DNA from: an uncultured Phycisphaerales bacterium
GTDB taxonomy: Bacteria; Planctomycetota; Phycisphaerae; Phycisphaerales; SM1A02
Direction: 5' to 3'
Assembly: GCA_905480395.1 (NCBI GenBank)
Contig: CAJQQE010000003.1
Coordinates: 1-64,000, forward strand
Length of the DNA stretch: 64,000 bases
Numbering within the stretch: the first letter of the stretch is position 1; each line of letters opens with the position of its first letter. The notes under the pieces were generated by a model. It was not told the origin of the DNA and did no database searches. It worked only from the letters and a program-made list of their open reading frames with translations. This document shows positions 8,870-16,874 of this stretch, one piece after another. The position numbers were made by a program, and so were the translations under genes.

Positions 8870-10077
8870 CAATCCCCGCTTCGCCGTTCATCGCCCTCAC
8901 TGCGAGCACGGGCTTGATCCGGGGGAAACGACGCCGCGGTTCGAGCGATCGCCTCACCACCGAATCGGCCTCGTATCGCATCCGTCGTCGCATCCAAGCG
9001 ACGGTTCCGCGCATCTTCCTCATCGCCCGTCGAAAACAGGTTGGGAACCGCATCCTCGAATCGCTCCGCGGACATCCCGACCAGCCGAACCGGACGGAAA
9101 TTCCACTCCCGAAAGAGCGACCGTGCGGTCTTCCAAAGGATGTCCGTCCGATCGGTCGGATCATCCAGAGTCTTCGATCTCGTATTGGTCACAAACTCGC
9201 CATCACGGATTTTGACCACGATTGATTTCGCGTGCCGGTTTCTGCGGCGAAGTCTGGCGGCCACCCGTTCGACATGACGAAGCAAGACCGCCTCAACCTC
9301 TTGTGGATCGGAAAGATCGACACCAAAAGTCTGCTCGTGGCCGACCGATTTCGCCGTTCGATCTCCGACCACTGGCCGTTCATCACGCCCATGCGAGAGA
9401 TCGTGGAATCGAGCGGCGGCCGCGCCGAAGCTCGCGACCAGAGATTCTGCCGACCACGTTTGAAGATCGCCAAAGGTCCGGACGCCCCGTGCTTGGAATC
9501 GAGCCTCACTCTTCGGACCGATTCCCCACATCCGGCCAATTGGGAGCGATGCGAGTCGTCCGGCGAGCCCTTCTTCCTCAAAGACCGTGAGCCCATCTGG
9601 TTTTTCGAGGTCGGATGCGATCTTGGCGACAAATTTACAGGGCGCGATGCCCACGCTCGCATTCAAACCGAGTTCGTCTTTGATGGTTTCCTTCAACCTC
9701 GCCGCGATCGCCGGCCCGTTGCCCAGCAGGCGAAGGGAACCGGTGACATCGACGAACGCCTCATCAATTGAAAGCGGCTCGACCAACGGAGAGGCGGTCT
9801 CGAGGATCTCCATAATTCGTGTCGAATCAGCTTCATACCTTGCAAAGGACGGAGAAACCACGACCGCATCCGGGCACCGGCGAACCGCCTCGGCCATCGG
9901 CATCGCGGAACGGCAACCAAATCGCCTGGCCTCGTAGCTCGCCGCCGCCACCACGCCACGACCGCCTTGACCACCGACCAGTACCGGGCGTCCTCGCAAC
10001 GCCGGATCATCACGTTGTTCCACCGACGCGAAGAAGGCGTCCATGTCCACATGAAGAATGGTTCGAGAGAGGGGCAT
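8869..10077 (-). CDS. dinB: DNA polymerase IV (Y-family translesion polymerase)
   Basis: A 402-residue protein with the full Y-family signature. HVDMDAFFASVEQ at the N-terminus holds the first metal-binding Asp. The steric/finger region VAAASYEARRFGCRSAMPMAEA follows. PLSIDEAFVDVTG holds the second acidic pair. The thumb helix-hairpin-helix region (LPIGRMWGIGPKSEARF) and a little-finger domain with KSVGHEQTFGVDL come next. It copies past damaged bases with low fidelity. The C-terminal tail lacks a recognisable beta-clamp motif that I can be sure of. The start is either ATG 10077 or an in-frame GTG at 10092. It lies 81 nt after the ABC substrate-binding gene on the same strand and could be the last gene of that transcript. 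Confidence 0.93.
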   Translation of the reverse strand: MPLSRTILHVDMDAFFASVEQRDDPALRGRPVLVGGQGGRGVVAAASYEARRFGCRSAMPMAEAVRRCPDAVVVSPSFARYEADSTRIMEILETASPLVEPLSIDEAFVDVTGSLRLLGNGPAIAARLKETIKDELGLNASVGIAPCKFVAKIASDLEKPDGLTVFEEEGLAGRLASLPIGRMWGIGPKSEARFQARGVRTFGDLQTWSAESLVASFGAAAARFHDLSHGRDERPVVGDRTAKSVGHEQTFGVDLSDPQEVEAVLLRHVERVAARLRRRNRHAKSIVVKIRDGEFVTNTRSKTLDDPTDRTDILWKTARSLFREWNFRPVRLVGMSAERFEDAVPNLFSTGDEEDARNRRLDATTDAIRGRFGGEAIARTAASFPPDQARARSEGDERRSGD

Positions 10078-10158
10078 ATCGTTGTAAACCACGGGGTGCT
10101 ACTGATGAATCCGTCTATCAGCGTGGCGAAGAAGTTCGGCAAAGCGGGTCACGGGAGT

Positions 10159-11181
10159 TCAGGAACCGCCCGACGACTTCGTCGTGGGGTTCACAAAGAT
10201 CCGGCCGATCGATCCCGATTCTTCCTTGGAGATCTCACCGACCGATTGGAGTTGTGCGAGAAGTTCGCTCCATCGTTTACTGGTCATCCATCCGAGCCCG
10301 TTGGATTGGGTGACTTCAGATTCGACGAAACCCTGAAGTTTCGCTGCCGCCAGTTTGAGAACCGCCGGCTTGAGATCAGGATTCAGAGTCCCGATCACGT
10401 CGTTGATGGGCTCGGGGTCGGCCAGATAGGACTCCCACCCAGCCCGCACTGCCGCCGTGAATCGGGCGACCAGCTCCGGTTCCGCTGCCAGTAACTCATC
10501 ATTCACCGCGACCACGCCATCGTAAGGGTTGTAGCCAGTCTCTCCGACCAGATAAACCCGGGACATGACGCCATCGACCTCGAGTTGTATGGGCTCCGCG
10601 GTCGCGAAGGCCTGCATCGCCTGAACCTTACCGTCCACGAAAGGCGCATTGGAACCTGCGTACGGAACAAACGACAACTTCGAACCATCGTAGATGCTAT
10701 TCAACCAACGAATGAAGACCAGGCCGTCCTGCGCCATCACCTTCGCGTCGCTTTCCCAGATTTCCTTAAGCGTCTTGAATGGCGAGCTCCGCTTGACGAT
10801 AATCGCTCGCGGCGCCATCTGAAAACTCGCAAAAACTGCCGTGGCTTTCCCCCCGCGGGCGCGAATGGTCACCAGCTGCGGCGCAGAAACAACCGCGAAG
10901 TCGACGCGACCGCTGGCGACGAGTTGGGGCGCTGGTACGTCGGCGCCGCCCTTAATGAGCTGGACGTCGAATCCGGCTTTCTCAAAGATTCCTTTTTCTT
11001 TAGCCGCATAGAATCCGCCAAATTCTGGCTCCGGAAACCAATTCAACTGAACCGTGACCGTCCGGAGCTTTGCGCCATTCCCCACTGATTCGGCGTCGGT
11101 GCATCCGGAAACGAAAACCAGACCAAGCATCGCTGAAACGAGCAGGGTCCCGATCTGACGCGTCGTGAATTTGTGAACCAT
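10159..11181 (-). CDS. ABC transporter substrate-binding lipoprotein, NMT1/THI5 family (ThiY-like)
   Basis: A 340-residue lipoprotein. The N-terminus MVHKFTTRQIGTLLVSAM leads to a lipobox with Cys about residue 27 (FVSGC). The mature part starts with the NMT1/THI5 pattern VQLNWFPEPEFGGFYAAKEKG and continues with SGRVDFAVVSAPQLV, typical of binding proteins for thiamine pyrimidine precursors, and more loosely of nitrate/taurine-type ligands. It is the periplasmic capture component for the permease and ATPase encoded just upstream. AGGA 6 nt before the ATG supports the start. The ligand cannot be fixed from sequence; no thiamine biosynthetic gene or TPP riboswitch is visible nearby. Confidence 0.85.
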   Translation of the reverse strand: MVHKFTTRQIGTLLVSAMLGLVFVSGCTDAESVGNGAKLRTVTVQLNWFPEPEFGGFYAAKEKGIFEKAGFDVQLIKGGADVPAPQLVASGRVDFAVVSAPQLVTIRARGGKATAVFASFQMAPRAIIVKRSSPFKTLKEIWESDAKVMAQDGLVFIRWLNSIYDGSKLSFVPYAGSNAPFVDGKVQAMQAFATAEPIQLEVDGVMSRVYLVGETGYNPYDGVVAVNDELLAAEPELVARFTAAVRAGWESYLADPEPINDVIGTLNPDLKPAVLKLAAAKLQGFVESEVTQSNGLGWMTSKRWSELLAQLQSVGEISKEESGSIGRIFVNPTTKSSGGS

Positions 11182-11232
11182 TGGATTCCTCGGAATGACT
11201 GGGAGACTCCTCCGAGTATCGCCGAATCCGAA

Positions 11233-12015
11233 TCACCGTGCCGATTCATGCCATCGGCCGAGCAGAAGCCAACCGACGAGATTCACAAATCCGAAGAGTG
11301 CGAAGCCAAGCATGGCGGCAAGCGCGACCGCCGCAAAGACCGTTGAGGTCTGATTCTGCTTGAGGGCGCTGGTGATGATCGCCCCCAACGGCGCCCGATC
11401 GCCGCCGAAAGCACCGACGAACTCGCCCACGATGGCGCCGATGACCGCGAGGCCCGCGGCAATTCGCAAACCCGTAAAAACGCTGGGGAGTGACCATGGC
11501 AGGCCGAGTGACCACCACGTCCGAATCCGCCCCGCACCATGAATTTTGAACATCTCAGAAAGTCCGGCGTCGACCGATTGAAGGCCGTCAAGGGTGCCCG
11601 CAATCACCGGGAAGATCGAGACGATGCACGCGGCGGCGATCACGCTGGGCAAGCCATATCCAAACCAGATGACCAGCATGGGCGCGATGGCGACCAGTGG
11701 AACCATCTGCAGCAGGAGGGTCAGTGGATAGACGCCTCGGCGAGCCAGAGGAACCAGCGACAAAATGCTCCCGGAGACAATTCCAATGACCGCGCTCAGG
11801 CCAAATCCGACCAGCGTCGCCGTCGCGGTTCTTCCCGTCGCGGCGATCAATCGAGGCCATTGCTCATACATCTTCTGAAGCACGCTCCATGGCGTGGGGA
11901 GAAGAAACTCGGGTATGGAGAACAGCACGACGGCAAGGTGCCAGAGCGACAGGAGAATCAGAACCACCACGGCCGGCGGCCAGATCGAACGGAGAATGAT
12001 GCCTAGAGATCTCAC
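11233..12015 (-). CDS. ABC transporter permease (BPD family, ThiX/SsuC-like)
   Basis: A 260-residue inner-membrane protein with about six helices and the binding-protein-dependent permease signature. The EAA-like loop is visible as GLSEMFKIHGAGRIRTWWSLGLPWSLPSVFTGLRIAAGLA; this couples to the ATPase. It starts inside the end of the ATPase gene (ATGA overlap, 12012-12015), so the two are translationally coupled. It forms the channel of the transporter with the genes at 12012-12758 and 10159-11181. Confidence 0.9.
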   Translation of the reverse strand: MRSLGIILRSIWPPAVVVLILLSLWHLAVVLFSIPEFLLPTPWSVLQKMYEQWPRLIAATGRTATATLVGFGLSAVIGIVSGSILSLVPLARRGVYPLTLLLQMVPLVAIAPMLVIWFGYGLPSVIAAACIVSIFPVIAGTLDGLQSVDAGLSEMFKIHGAGRIRTWWSLGLPWSLPSVFTGLRIAAGLAVIGAIVGEFVGAFGGDRAPLGAIITSALKQNQTSTVFAAVALAAMLGFALFGFVNLVGWLLLGRWHESAR

Positions 12016-12758
12016 GCCTCGTCTCCCATACCCGCGAGCAGCACTTCATAGATCTCCGATTGGAGGCGGCCAAACTCCTCACGCCCTCGGAGCGGGGCAT
12101 GCCGTTCCCCGAAAGGAATATCGAAACGTTTTAGAATCCGCGCCGGCCGCGGTGACAAGACCACCACTTCGTCGGCGAGAAAGACGGCTTCGGCGATTGA
12201 ATGGGTGACCAACAAGACGGTGATCGATCGTTCTCGAACCAGCGCGGCGACCTCCTCATCAAGGCGAAGTCGAGTCACTTCATCCAACGCCGCGAAAGGC
12301 TCGTCAAGCAGGAGAAGGTTCGGATCAGCGATGAATGCCCTGGCGACCGCGGCTCGCATCCGCATGCCCCCGGACAACGCCGCCGGCAGAAACTCCGCGG
12401 CATCACTAAGACCAACCATTTTGAGTCGGCGGTCGGCTTCGCGACGACAAACCTCCGATGAGGCCTGAGCGAGTTCGAGAGGTAATGCGACATTCCGCCG
12501 CACGTTTCGCCAAGGCAGCAGTCGTGGCTCTTGAAAACAAAATCCAATCCGTGGCGCGGGCTCAATCTCAATCGAACCGGCCGTCGGTAGCTCGACGCCC
12601 CCGATCAATCGTAGGAGCGTGCTCTTCCCGCATCCGGTCGGACCAAGCAACGCGGTCACCCGCCCCGGCGCAAGATCAAGGTCCATCGCCGCGACCGCTT
12701 TGACGCCTCCGGGGAAGACCTTTTCGACATCGCGAAGTCGCACCTGGACATCGGTCAT
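12012..12758 (-). CDS. ABC transporter ATP-binding protein (ThiZ/SsuB-like)
   Basis: A 248-residue ATPase with Walker A GPTGCGKST, the Q-loop at CFQEPRLLPW, signature ALSGGMRMRAAVARA (a slightly relaxed LSGGM in place of LSGGQ), Walker B LLLLDEPFAALD and the switch His in LLVTHS. The sequence type matches the nitrate/sulfonate/taurine/thiamine-precursor subfamily. It overlaps both neighbours by 4 nt: the P-type ATPase upstream and the permease downstream. Four genes therefore appear to be co-transcribed. Confidence 0.92.
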   Translation of the reverse strand: MTDVQVRLRDVEKVFPGGVKAVAAMDLDLAPGRVTALLGPTGCGKSTLLRLIGGVELPTAGSIEIEPAPRIGFCFQEPRLLPWRNVRRNVALPLELAQASSEVCRREADRRLKMVGLSDAAEFLPAALSGGMRMRAAVARAFIADPNLLLLDEPFAALDEVTRLRLDEEVAALVRERSITVLLVTHSIAEAVFLADEVVVLSPRPARILKRFDIPFGERHAPLRGREEFGRLQSEIYEVLLAGMGDEA

Positions 12759-14692
12759 TCCGAATCCGTCCCTTCCGACGTGGTCTTTTGGATCGCCTCA
12801 TCAGGGAGCCGAAGAAGTCGAAGGGCATTCAGTACCACCAGCACGGTACTCCCCTCATGAAGAACCACTGCGGTTGCAAGATTTGTGATGCCAAAGGAAC
12901 CGAGCACGATGAGGAGGACCACCATGCCCATCGACGCGATGACGTTTTGGAGAATAATGGACCGAGTTCTTCGTGCGGTCTGAACCGCGAAGGGGAGTCG
13001 AGAAAGATCATCAGCCATCAACGCCACGTCCGCGGCTTCCAGCGCGACGTCCGTACCACAACCCCCCATCGCGATCCCCACCGTCGCTTCCGCCAGGGCT
13101 GGCGCGTCGTTGACGCCGTCCCCCACCATCGCCACATGCGCGTGCGTTCTGCGAAGCTCGGCGACCGCGGCGATCTTGTCTTCCGGAAGCAACTCAGCGC
13201 GGATCTCGTCGAGGCCGAGTTGCTCGGCAATCCGTTTAGCCGGTCCTTGTCGATCACCGCTCAGCATGATCATGGGCCGAATTCCCAGAATCCGGAGTCG
13301 TTGAATGACCGCCGCCGCTTCCGGGCGGGCCGCGTCCTCGAATGCGAGCATCGCGACGGCGGCGTTATCAATGGCCACGAATGCAACCGTCCTTCCGCCC
13401 GCACTCGCGGTCTCCGCCGCCTGCTTCAGAGCCTCGGGAATCTCGATCGATGCCTGGACAAGTAAGCCGCGACCGCCGACCAGAACTTGTTGCCCATCCA
13501 CCATGCCTTTCATCCCGAACCCCGGAACGACCTCCGCTGAAGTTGCCTCAACGCTCTCGGATTCCGCGGCGGCCACGACCACTGCCCGCGCCAAGGGATG
13601 CGTACTTTCACGCTCGATCGCGGCTGCGAATCCCAAGACTGAATCACGAGTGCGTCCTTCCACCACCACCATGTCACGTACCGTCGGTCGGCCTTCGGTG
13701 AGCGTTCCTGTTTTATCAAACGCAATAGTTCGCACCGCACCAAGTTCTTCCAACGCGCCCCCGCCCTTGACCAAGACGCCTCCTCGAGCAGTCCTCGCGA
13801 TTCCGGCGAGTACCGCGGCCGGCGTGGAGATCGCCAGCGCGCACGGAGATGCACCCACCAAGACGGTCATCGCCCGAGCCGCTGATTCCGACCAACCCAA
13901 CCATTGAAACATCGGGGGCAGCACAATGAGCAAGCCAACCGCCAGCAGCACCATCGGAACGTAGATTCGCGTGAATCGTTCGGCAGTACGTTCGGTGGGC
14001 GCCTGTCGCTGACGAGCCTCCTCCACCATTCGAACCATCCGTGCCATCAGTGTTTCGCCGGCCGCGCTGGTTGCTTCAATATCGATCACCGCATCGAGAT
14101 TCAATGTTCCCGCGAAGACCTCCACCCCGGGCTGAACCCGGATCGGTACGCTCTCGCCGGTGATCGGGCTTTGGTCGACTCCGGTCGCGCCGCGGCAAAC
14201 GGTCCCGTCGATGGGGATCCGCTCCGTCGAACGAACTCGCACGATGTCACCGGGCACGAGTTCTTCAACGGGGACTTCTTCTTCGTGATCAGCATCGCGG
14301 ATCCGTCGAGCCACCGCCGGTGCGAATTCCCCCAGCGCTTCGATCGCCCGGGTCGCGCGTCGCATGGCAAGGTGTTCGAGCGCGTGACCGAGTGCAAAGA
14401 GAAAAAGCAGAACGGCGGCCTCACCGACCCGACCCATCACGGTGGCCCCGATCGCCGCCAGCAGCATGAGCAGGTCGACGTCGAGAACTCCAGACAGCAG
14501 CTTGCGAAAGGTTCCCACGGCCACGTCGGCGGCCGCTGCCAACATCGCGAGCACGTACAAGATCTCGGCAACCCCGACGAATCCCAACTGTCCCGCGATA
14601 AACCCAGAGAGCAGCAAGGCGCCGCTGACCACCACGGAGATGACGTGCCGGCTCGGCCCGATTCGGGATGGTGTGGAGGATTCCTGAGTCAT
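12755..14692 (-). CDS. P1B-type heavy-metal ATPase, P1B-4-like (CoaT/CtpD/CzcP group)
   Basis: A 645-residue efflux ATPase. It has the phosphorylation motif DKTGTLTEG (Asp about residue 326), the actuator TGESVPI, and the hinge GDGVNDAPALA. The metal-site motif is SPC (S282-P283-C284), not CPC, and the last membrane region has HEGST starting at about His612. SPC plus HEGGT-like motifs mark the P1B-4 subgroup, which exports Co, Fe or Zn. There is no N-terminal CxxC metal-binding domain, as is usual for that subgroup. The start at 14692 is supported by TATTTT ending 6 nt upstream; an in-frame ATG at 14722 is less likely. The stop overlaps the ABC ATPase start by 4 nt. Confidence 0.9.
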   Translation of the reverse strand: MTQESSTPSRIGPSRHVISVVVSGALLLSGFIAGQLGFVGVAEILYVLAMLAAAADVAVGTFRKLLSGVLDVDLLMLLAAIGATVMGRVGEAAVLLFLFALGHALEHLAMRRATRAIEALGEFAPAVARRIRDADHEEEVPVEELVPGDIVRVRSTERIPIDGTVCRGATGVDQSPITGESVPIRVQPGVEVFAGTLNLDAVIDIEATSAAGETLMARMVRMVEEARQRQAPTERTAERFTRIYVPMVLLAVGLLIVLPPMFQWLGWSESAARAMTVLVGASPCALAISTPAAVLAGIARTARGGVLVKGGGALEELGAVRTIAFDKTGTLTEGRPTVRDMVVVEGRTRDSVLGFAAAIERESTHPLARAVVVAAAESESVEATSAEVVPGFGMKGMVDGQQVLVGGRGLLVQASIEIPEALKQAAETASAGGRTVAFVAIDNAAVAMLAFEDAARPEAAAVIQRLRILGIRPMIMLSGDRQGPAKRIAEQLGLDEIRAELLPEDKIAAVAELRRTHAHVAMVGDGVNDAPALAEATVGIAMGGCGTDVALEAADVALMADDLSRLPFAVQTARRTRSIILQNVIASMGMVVLLIVLGSFGITNLATAVVLHEGSTVLVVLNALRLLRLPDEAIQKTTSEGTDSE

Positions 14693-14698
14693 GAGAAC

Positions 14699-14704
14699 AA
14701 AATA
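14699..14704 (-). promoter_or_regulatory. -10 box for a leaderless transcript (P-type ATPase operon)
   Basis: TATTTT on the minus strand ends 6 nt before the ATG at 14692. It would drive the ATPase-ABC transporter run. Confidence 0.45.
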
Positions 14705-14883
14705 TGGACCGGCCAAAGGCATTCAGAAAAGCGACGAACGAGCCAGCCTATCTTCTGCAGAACCGACGTTTTCTACCCATAGATCGGGTTTTCCCCCTCT
14801 CATCGACCAATCTTGCTGATCGGACGCCGAAACAGTCGATTGACCCAGCGAATCGCTCCCTTTCGTTCGAATGAAAGATCTCC

Positions 14884-15585
14884 ATGACGGACTGGACCTC
14901 TCGATATTGCGCGTCGCTCACCGAGCTTGATCGATATCGAGACCTGGTCGACGCGGCCGTCGCCCTCGGGGCCCACCGCCGTCCAGAACTTGACCCCGGT
15001 GCCGCTCACACTCGTTTGGAAGCCATCGCGCACCGCGTTCGCTGCCGAGTGCCCCACCTCGCAGGCCGGGGGAATGCCTCGACGGCACGTGGCTCCGAAG
15101 GTCTCATGGCCCATTTACACGAGGTTATCTTCGAAGACATGAGAATTGGCTGCCATGAAGATGTTGCGATGCATCCAGATGCCATGGACTTTGACCTCGT
15201 GCTCGACGGGATGCCTGGCCTGCCGGTTCCGTGCGCACTCGCATACTGCGGCGCCGCCGAACGGGTTGGCCTCGACGTCTTCGGCGTCGAGGTGCCAGGC
15301 CGATTCCTGGTGGCGGTGAGAGACGAGACCAGACGTCGTATCACGGTTCTCGACCCACATCTCCGAGGACAAGTGGTCGATGGGCATGAGTTCCGGGACC
15401 TCATCCACGCGTTCGATGAGACGATTGATCCCCGCACCATGTTGAAACCCGCCGCCCCCGCCACCTGGCTCCGCCGCTGGCTTCGCGATCTCGCCATTGC
15501 CAGCACGCATTGCGGCGAAACCCATCTTCTCGACTCGTGGAGCCGCCTTTCGACAGCAACCGAGGACATTTTAGGTGGCCCCTGA
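14884..15585 (+). CDS. SirB1/transglutaminase-like family protein
   Basis: A 233-residue soluble protein. The central part matches the SirB1 (YchA) pattern: AHLHEVIFEDMRI, then DFDLVLDGMPGLPVPCALAYCGAAERVGLDVFGVEVPGRFLVAV and VLDPHLRGQVV. In this family the region folds like a transglutaminase core, but its biochemical activity is not established. The Cys in the VPCALAYC segment and His in the following strands could be catalytic remnants; that is inference. No membrane segment or signal peptide is seen. The ATG lacks a clear ribosome site or -10 box, so the start is the least certain part. Confidence 0.75.
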   Translation: MTDWTSRYCASLTELDRYRDLVDAAVALGAHRRPELDPGAAHTRLEAIAHRVRCRVPHLAGRGNASTARGSEGLMAHLHEVIFEDMRIGCHEDVAMHPDAMDFDLVLDGMPGLPVPCALAYCGAAERVGLDVFGVEVPGRFLVAVRDETRRRITVLDPHLRGQVVDGHEFRDLIHAFDETIDPRTMLKPAAPATWLRRWLRDLAIASTHCGETHLLDSWSRLSTATEDILGGP

Positions 15586-15654
15586 ATCGATCGACCCCTT
15601 TCAATTGATGAGGACCGATCGACAACACAAGGCAGACCAGACCGTTATGCGTCC

Positions 15655-15713
15655 TATAATAAGACTGCTTTGGATGCGAATATTCATCTTCTGACGAACG
15701 AAGTCGTCGTCAG
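15655..15713 (+). promoter_or_regulatory. consensus -10 box and hairpin upstream of the pseudopilin gene
   Basis: A perfect TATAAT lies at 15655-15660. About 31 nt downstream, CTGACGA (15691-15697) pairs with TCGTCAG (15707-15713). No good -35 is seen and no ORF starts nearby. It could be a distal promoter for the pseudopilin gene or a short RNA gene. Confidence 0.35.
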
Positions 15714-15818
15714 GGTCGTATCCCTTTCGGACTCCGAAATGCGAAAACCGACTCAGATGTCTTGTTTATAGCGCGGCCAAGTTGTGATTCGGGACTAGGA
15801 AGTACCAAGAATATGGAA

Positions 15819-15824
15819 TATGCT
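15819..15824 (+). promoter_or_regulatory. -10 box for a leaderless transcript (pseudopilin)
   Basis: TATGCT ends 7 nt before the ATG at 15832; this is one reason for preferring that start over the ATG at 15820. Confidence 0.4.
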
Positions 15825-15831
15825 CTTAATT

Positions 15832-16677
15832 ATGAACTCGAAACCATCAAACCAGTCGGGGCACTTCATGAGACGGATCCGTTTGCGTCCCGGCTTTACG
15901 CTTGTTGAGTTGCTCGTTGTGATTGCGATCATCGCACTCATCATGGGTTTTCTCTTGGTCTCGATCGGTTCATTCCGAGACACCGCTCGCCTGACCGAGT
16001 GCATGAGTAACCAGCACCAACTCCAACTCGGCCTCGTGAGCTGGAGCCAAGACAACAACGGCAAGTTCATGAGCCCGGCCAGTCAGGAATTTCCCCCCGG
16101 GATCCAAAACCCCAATCGCGATCTTTTCTGGGTGAAGAGTTACAACACGGGTGCCTCGGTCCCCCGGATCCGGGATACGGATCTGGACGGCATGAAGGAC
16201 GAGACCGACCAGGCCCTGATCGACGGCGCCTTGTACGAGTACGTCGGCGACCTCCGTGCCTATCAGTCACCACTCGACCCGACCGGACGCGTCCGCAGTT
16301 ACGCCCTCAACGGGTTCATCAGCGACATTCCCGACAACCCCAACAATGCTTGGGGCCCGTCGGTCGACCGCATCAGCAAGATTCGGAATCCATCGAACAC
16401 GATGTACACGATCGCCGAGCACGACACGGGGTGGGCGGACAACTACAACCGTGGCGGCTGGGTCGTCGATGTCTACACCGAATGGTGGAAGGACTTTCCG
16501 GCGTTCTGGGATCCCCTTGATCGCCTCGCCATGTCCTTCGTCGACGGATCGAGTCGTATCGTCGTCCTGGCGAATCCGAAGCTGAGTGAGGTGGTCAATC
16601 AGCACGAAATTCCGGTGAGCGAGGCTTCGCAGATCGATTTCGATCGGTTCTCTTCATGGCTCAACCCCCTGAAGTGA
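15832..16677 (+). CDS. type II secretion-style pseudopilin (DUF1559-like planctomycete family)
   Basis: A 281-residue protein with a prepilin leader RPGFTLVELLVVIAIIALI. Cleavage after Gly by a prepilin peptidase would leave N-methylated Phe, with Glu at +5. The remainder is a globular domain with a WVKSYNTGASV-type region and H-x-G motifs like those of the abundant planctomycete H-X9-DG/DUF1559 pseudopilins, though I could not confirm the H-X9-DG tail. It probably joins a fibre or secretion pseudopilus on the cell envelope. In-frame ATGs exist at 15820 and 15868; the TATGCT box favours 15832. A strong terminator follows the stop, so the gene is monocistronic. Confidence 0.82.
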   Translation: MNSKPSNQSGHFMRRIRLRPGFTLVELLVVIAIIALIMGFLLVSIGSFRDTARLTECMSNQHQLQLGLVSWSQDNNGKFMSPASQEFPPGIQNPNRDLFWVKSYNTGASVPRIRDTDLDGMKDETDQALIDGALYEYVGDLRAYQSPLDPTGRVRSYALNGFISDIPDNPNNAWGPSVDRISKIRNPSNTMYTIAEHDTGWADNYNRGGWVVDVYTEWWKDFPAFWDPLDRLAMSFVDGSSRIVVLANPKLSEVVNQHEIPVSEASQIDFDRFSSWLNPLK

Positions 16678-16705
16678 TCCACGCCGACCTGAATCCGAAT
16701 TATCC

Positions 16706-16745
16706 GACCCGCGTCCACCTTCCGGTCGACGCGGGTCTTCTTTTC
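16706..16745 (+). terminator. rho-independent terminator after the pseudopilin gene
   Basis: GACCCGCGTC (16706-16715) and GACGCGGGTC (16728-16737) form a perfect 10-bp stem with a 12-nt loop, followed by TTCTTTT. Confidence 0.85.
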
Positions 16746-16874
16746 CAGAGGCCTTTCTTTCCGTCGCCATCGGCTCGAAAACCCAGACGACCATCACCAA
16801 AGATTCGGCAAATTGATGAACCGATTCGCGCCTCGACAGTCTGATCTGGGAATTCAATCCACGGAGCACCGCAT

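Noticed and set aside
14693-14883. Possible TPP riboswitch before the metal ATPase/ABC operon
   Set aside because: I looked on both strands for the CTGAGA and ACCTGA core segments and did not find them; the -10 box lies too close to the start for any leader.
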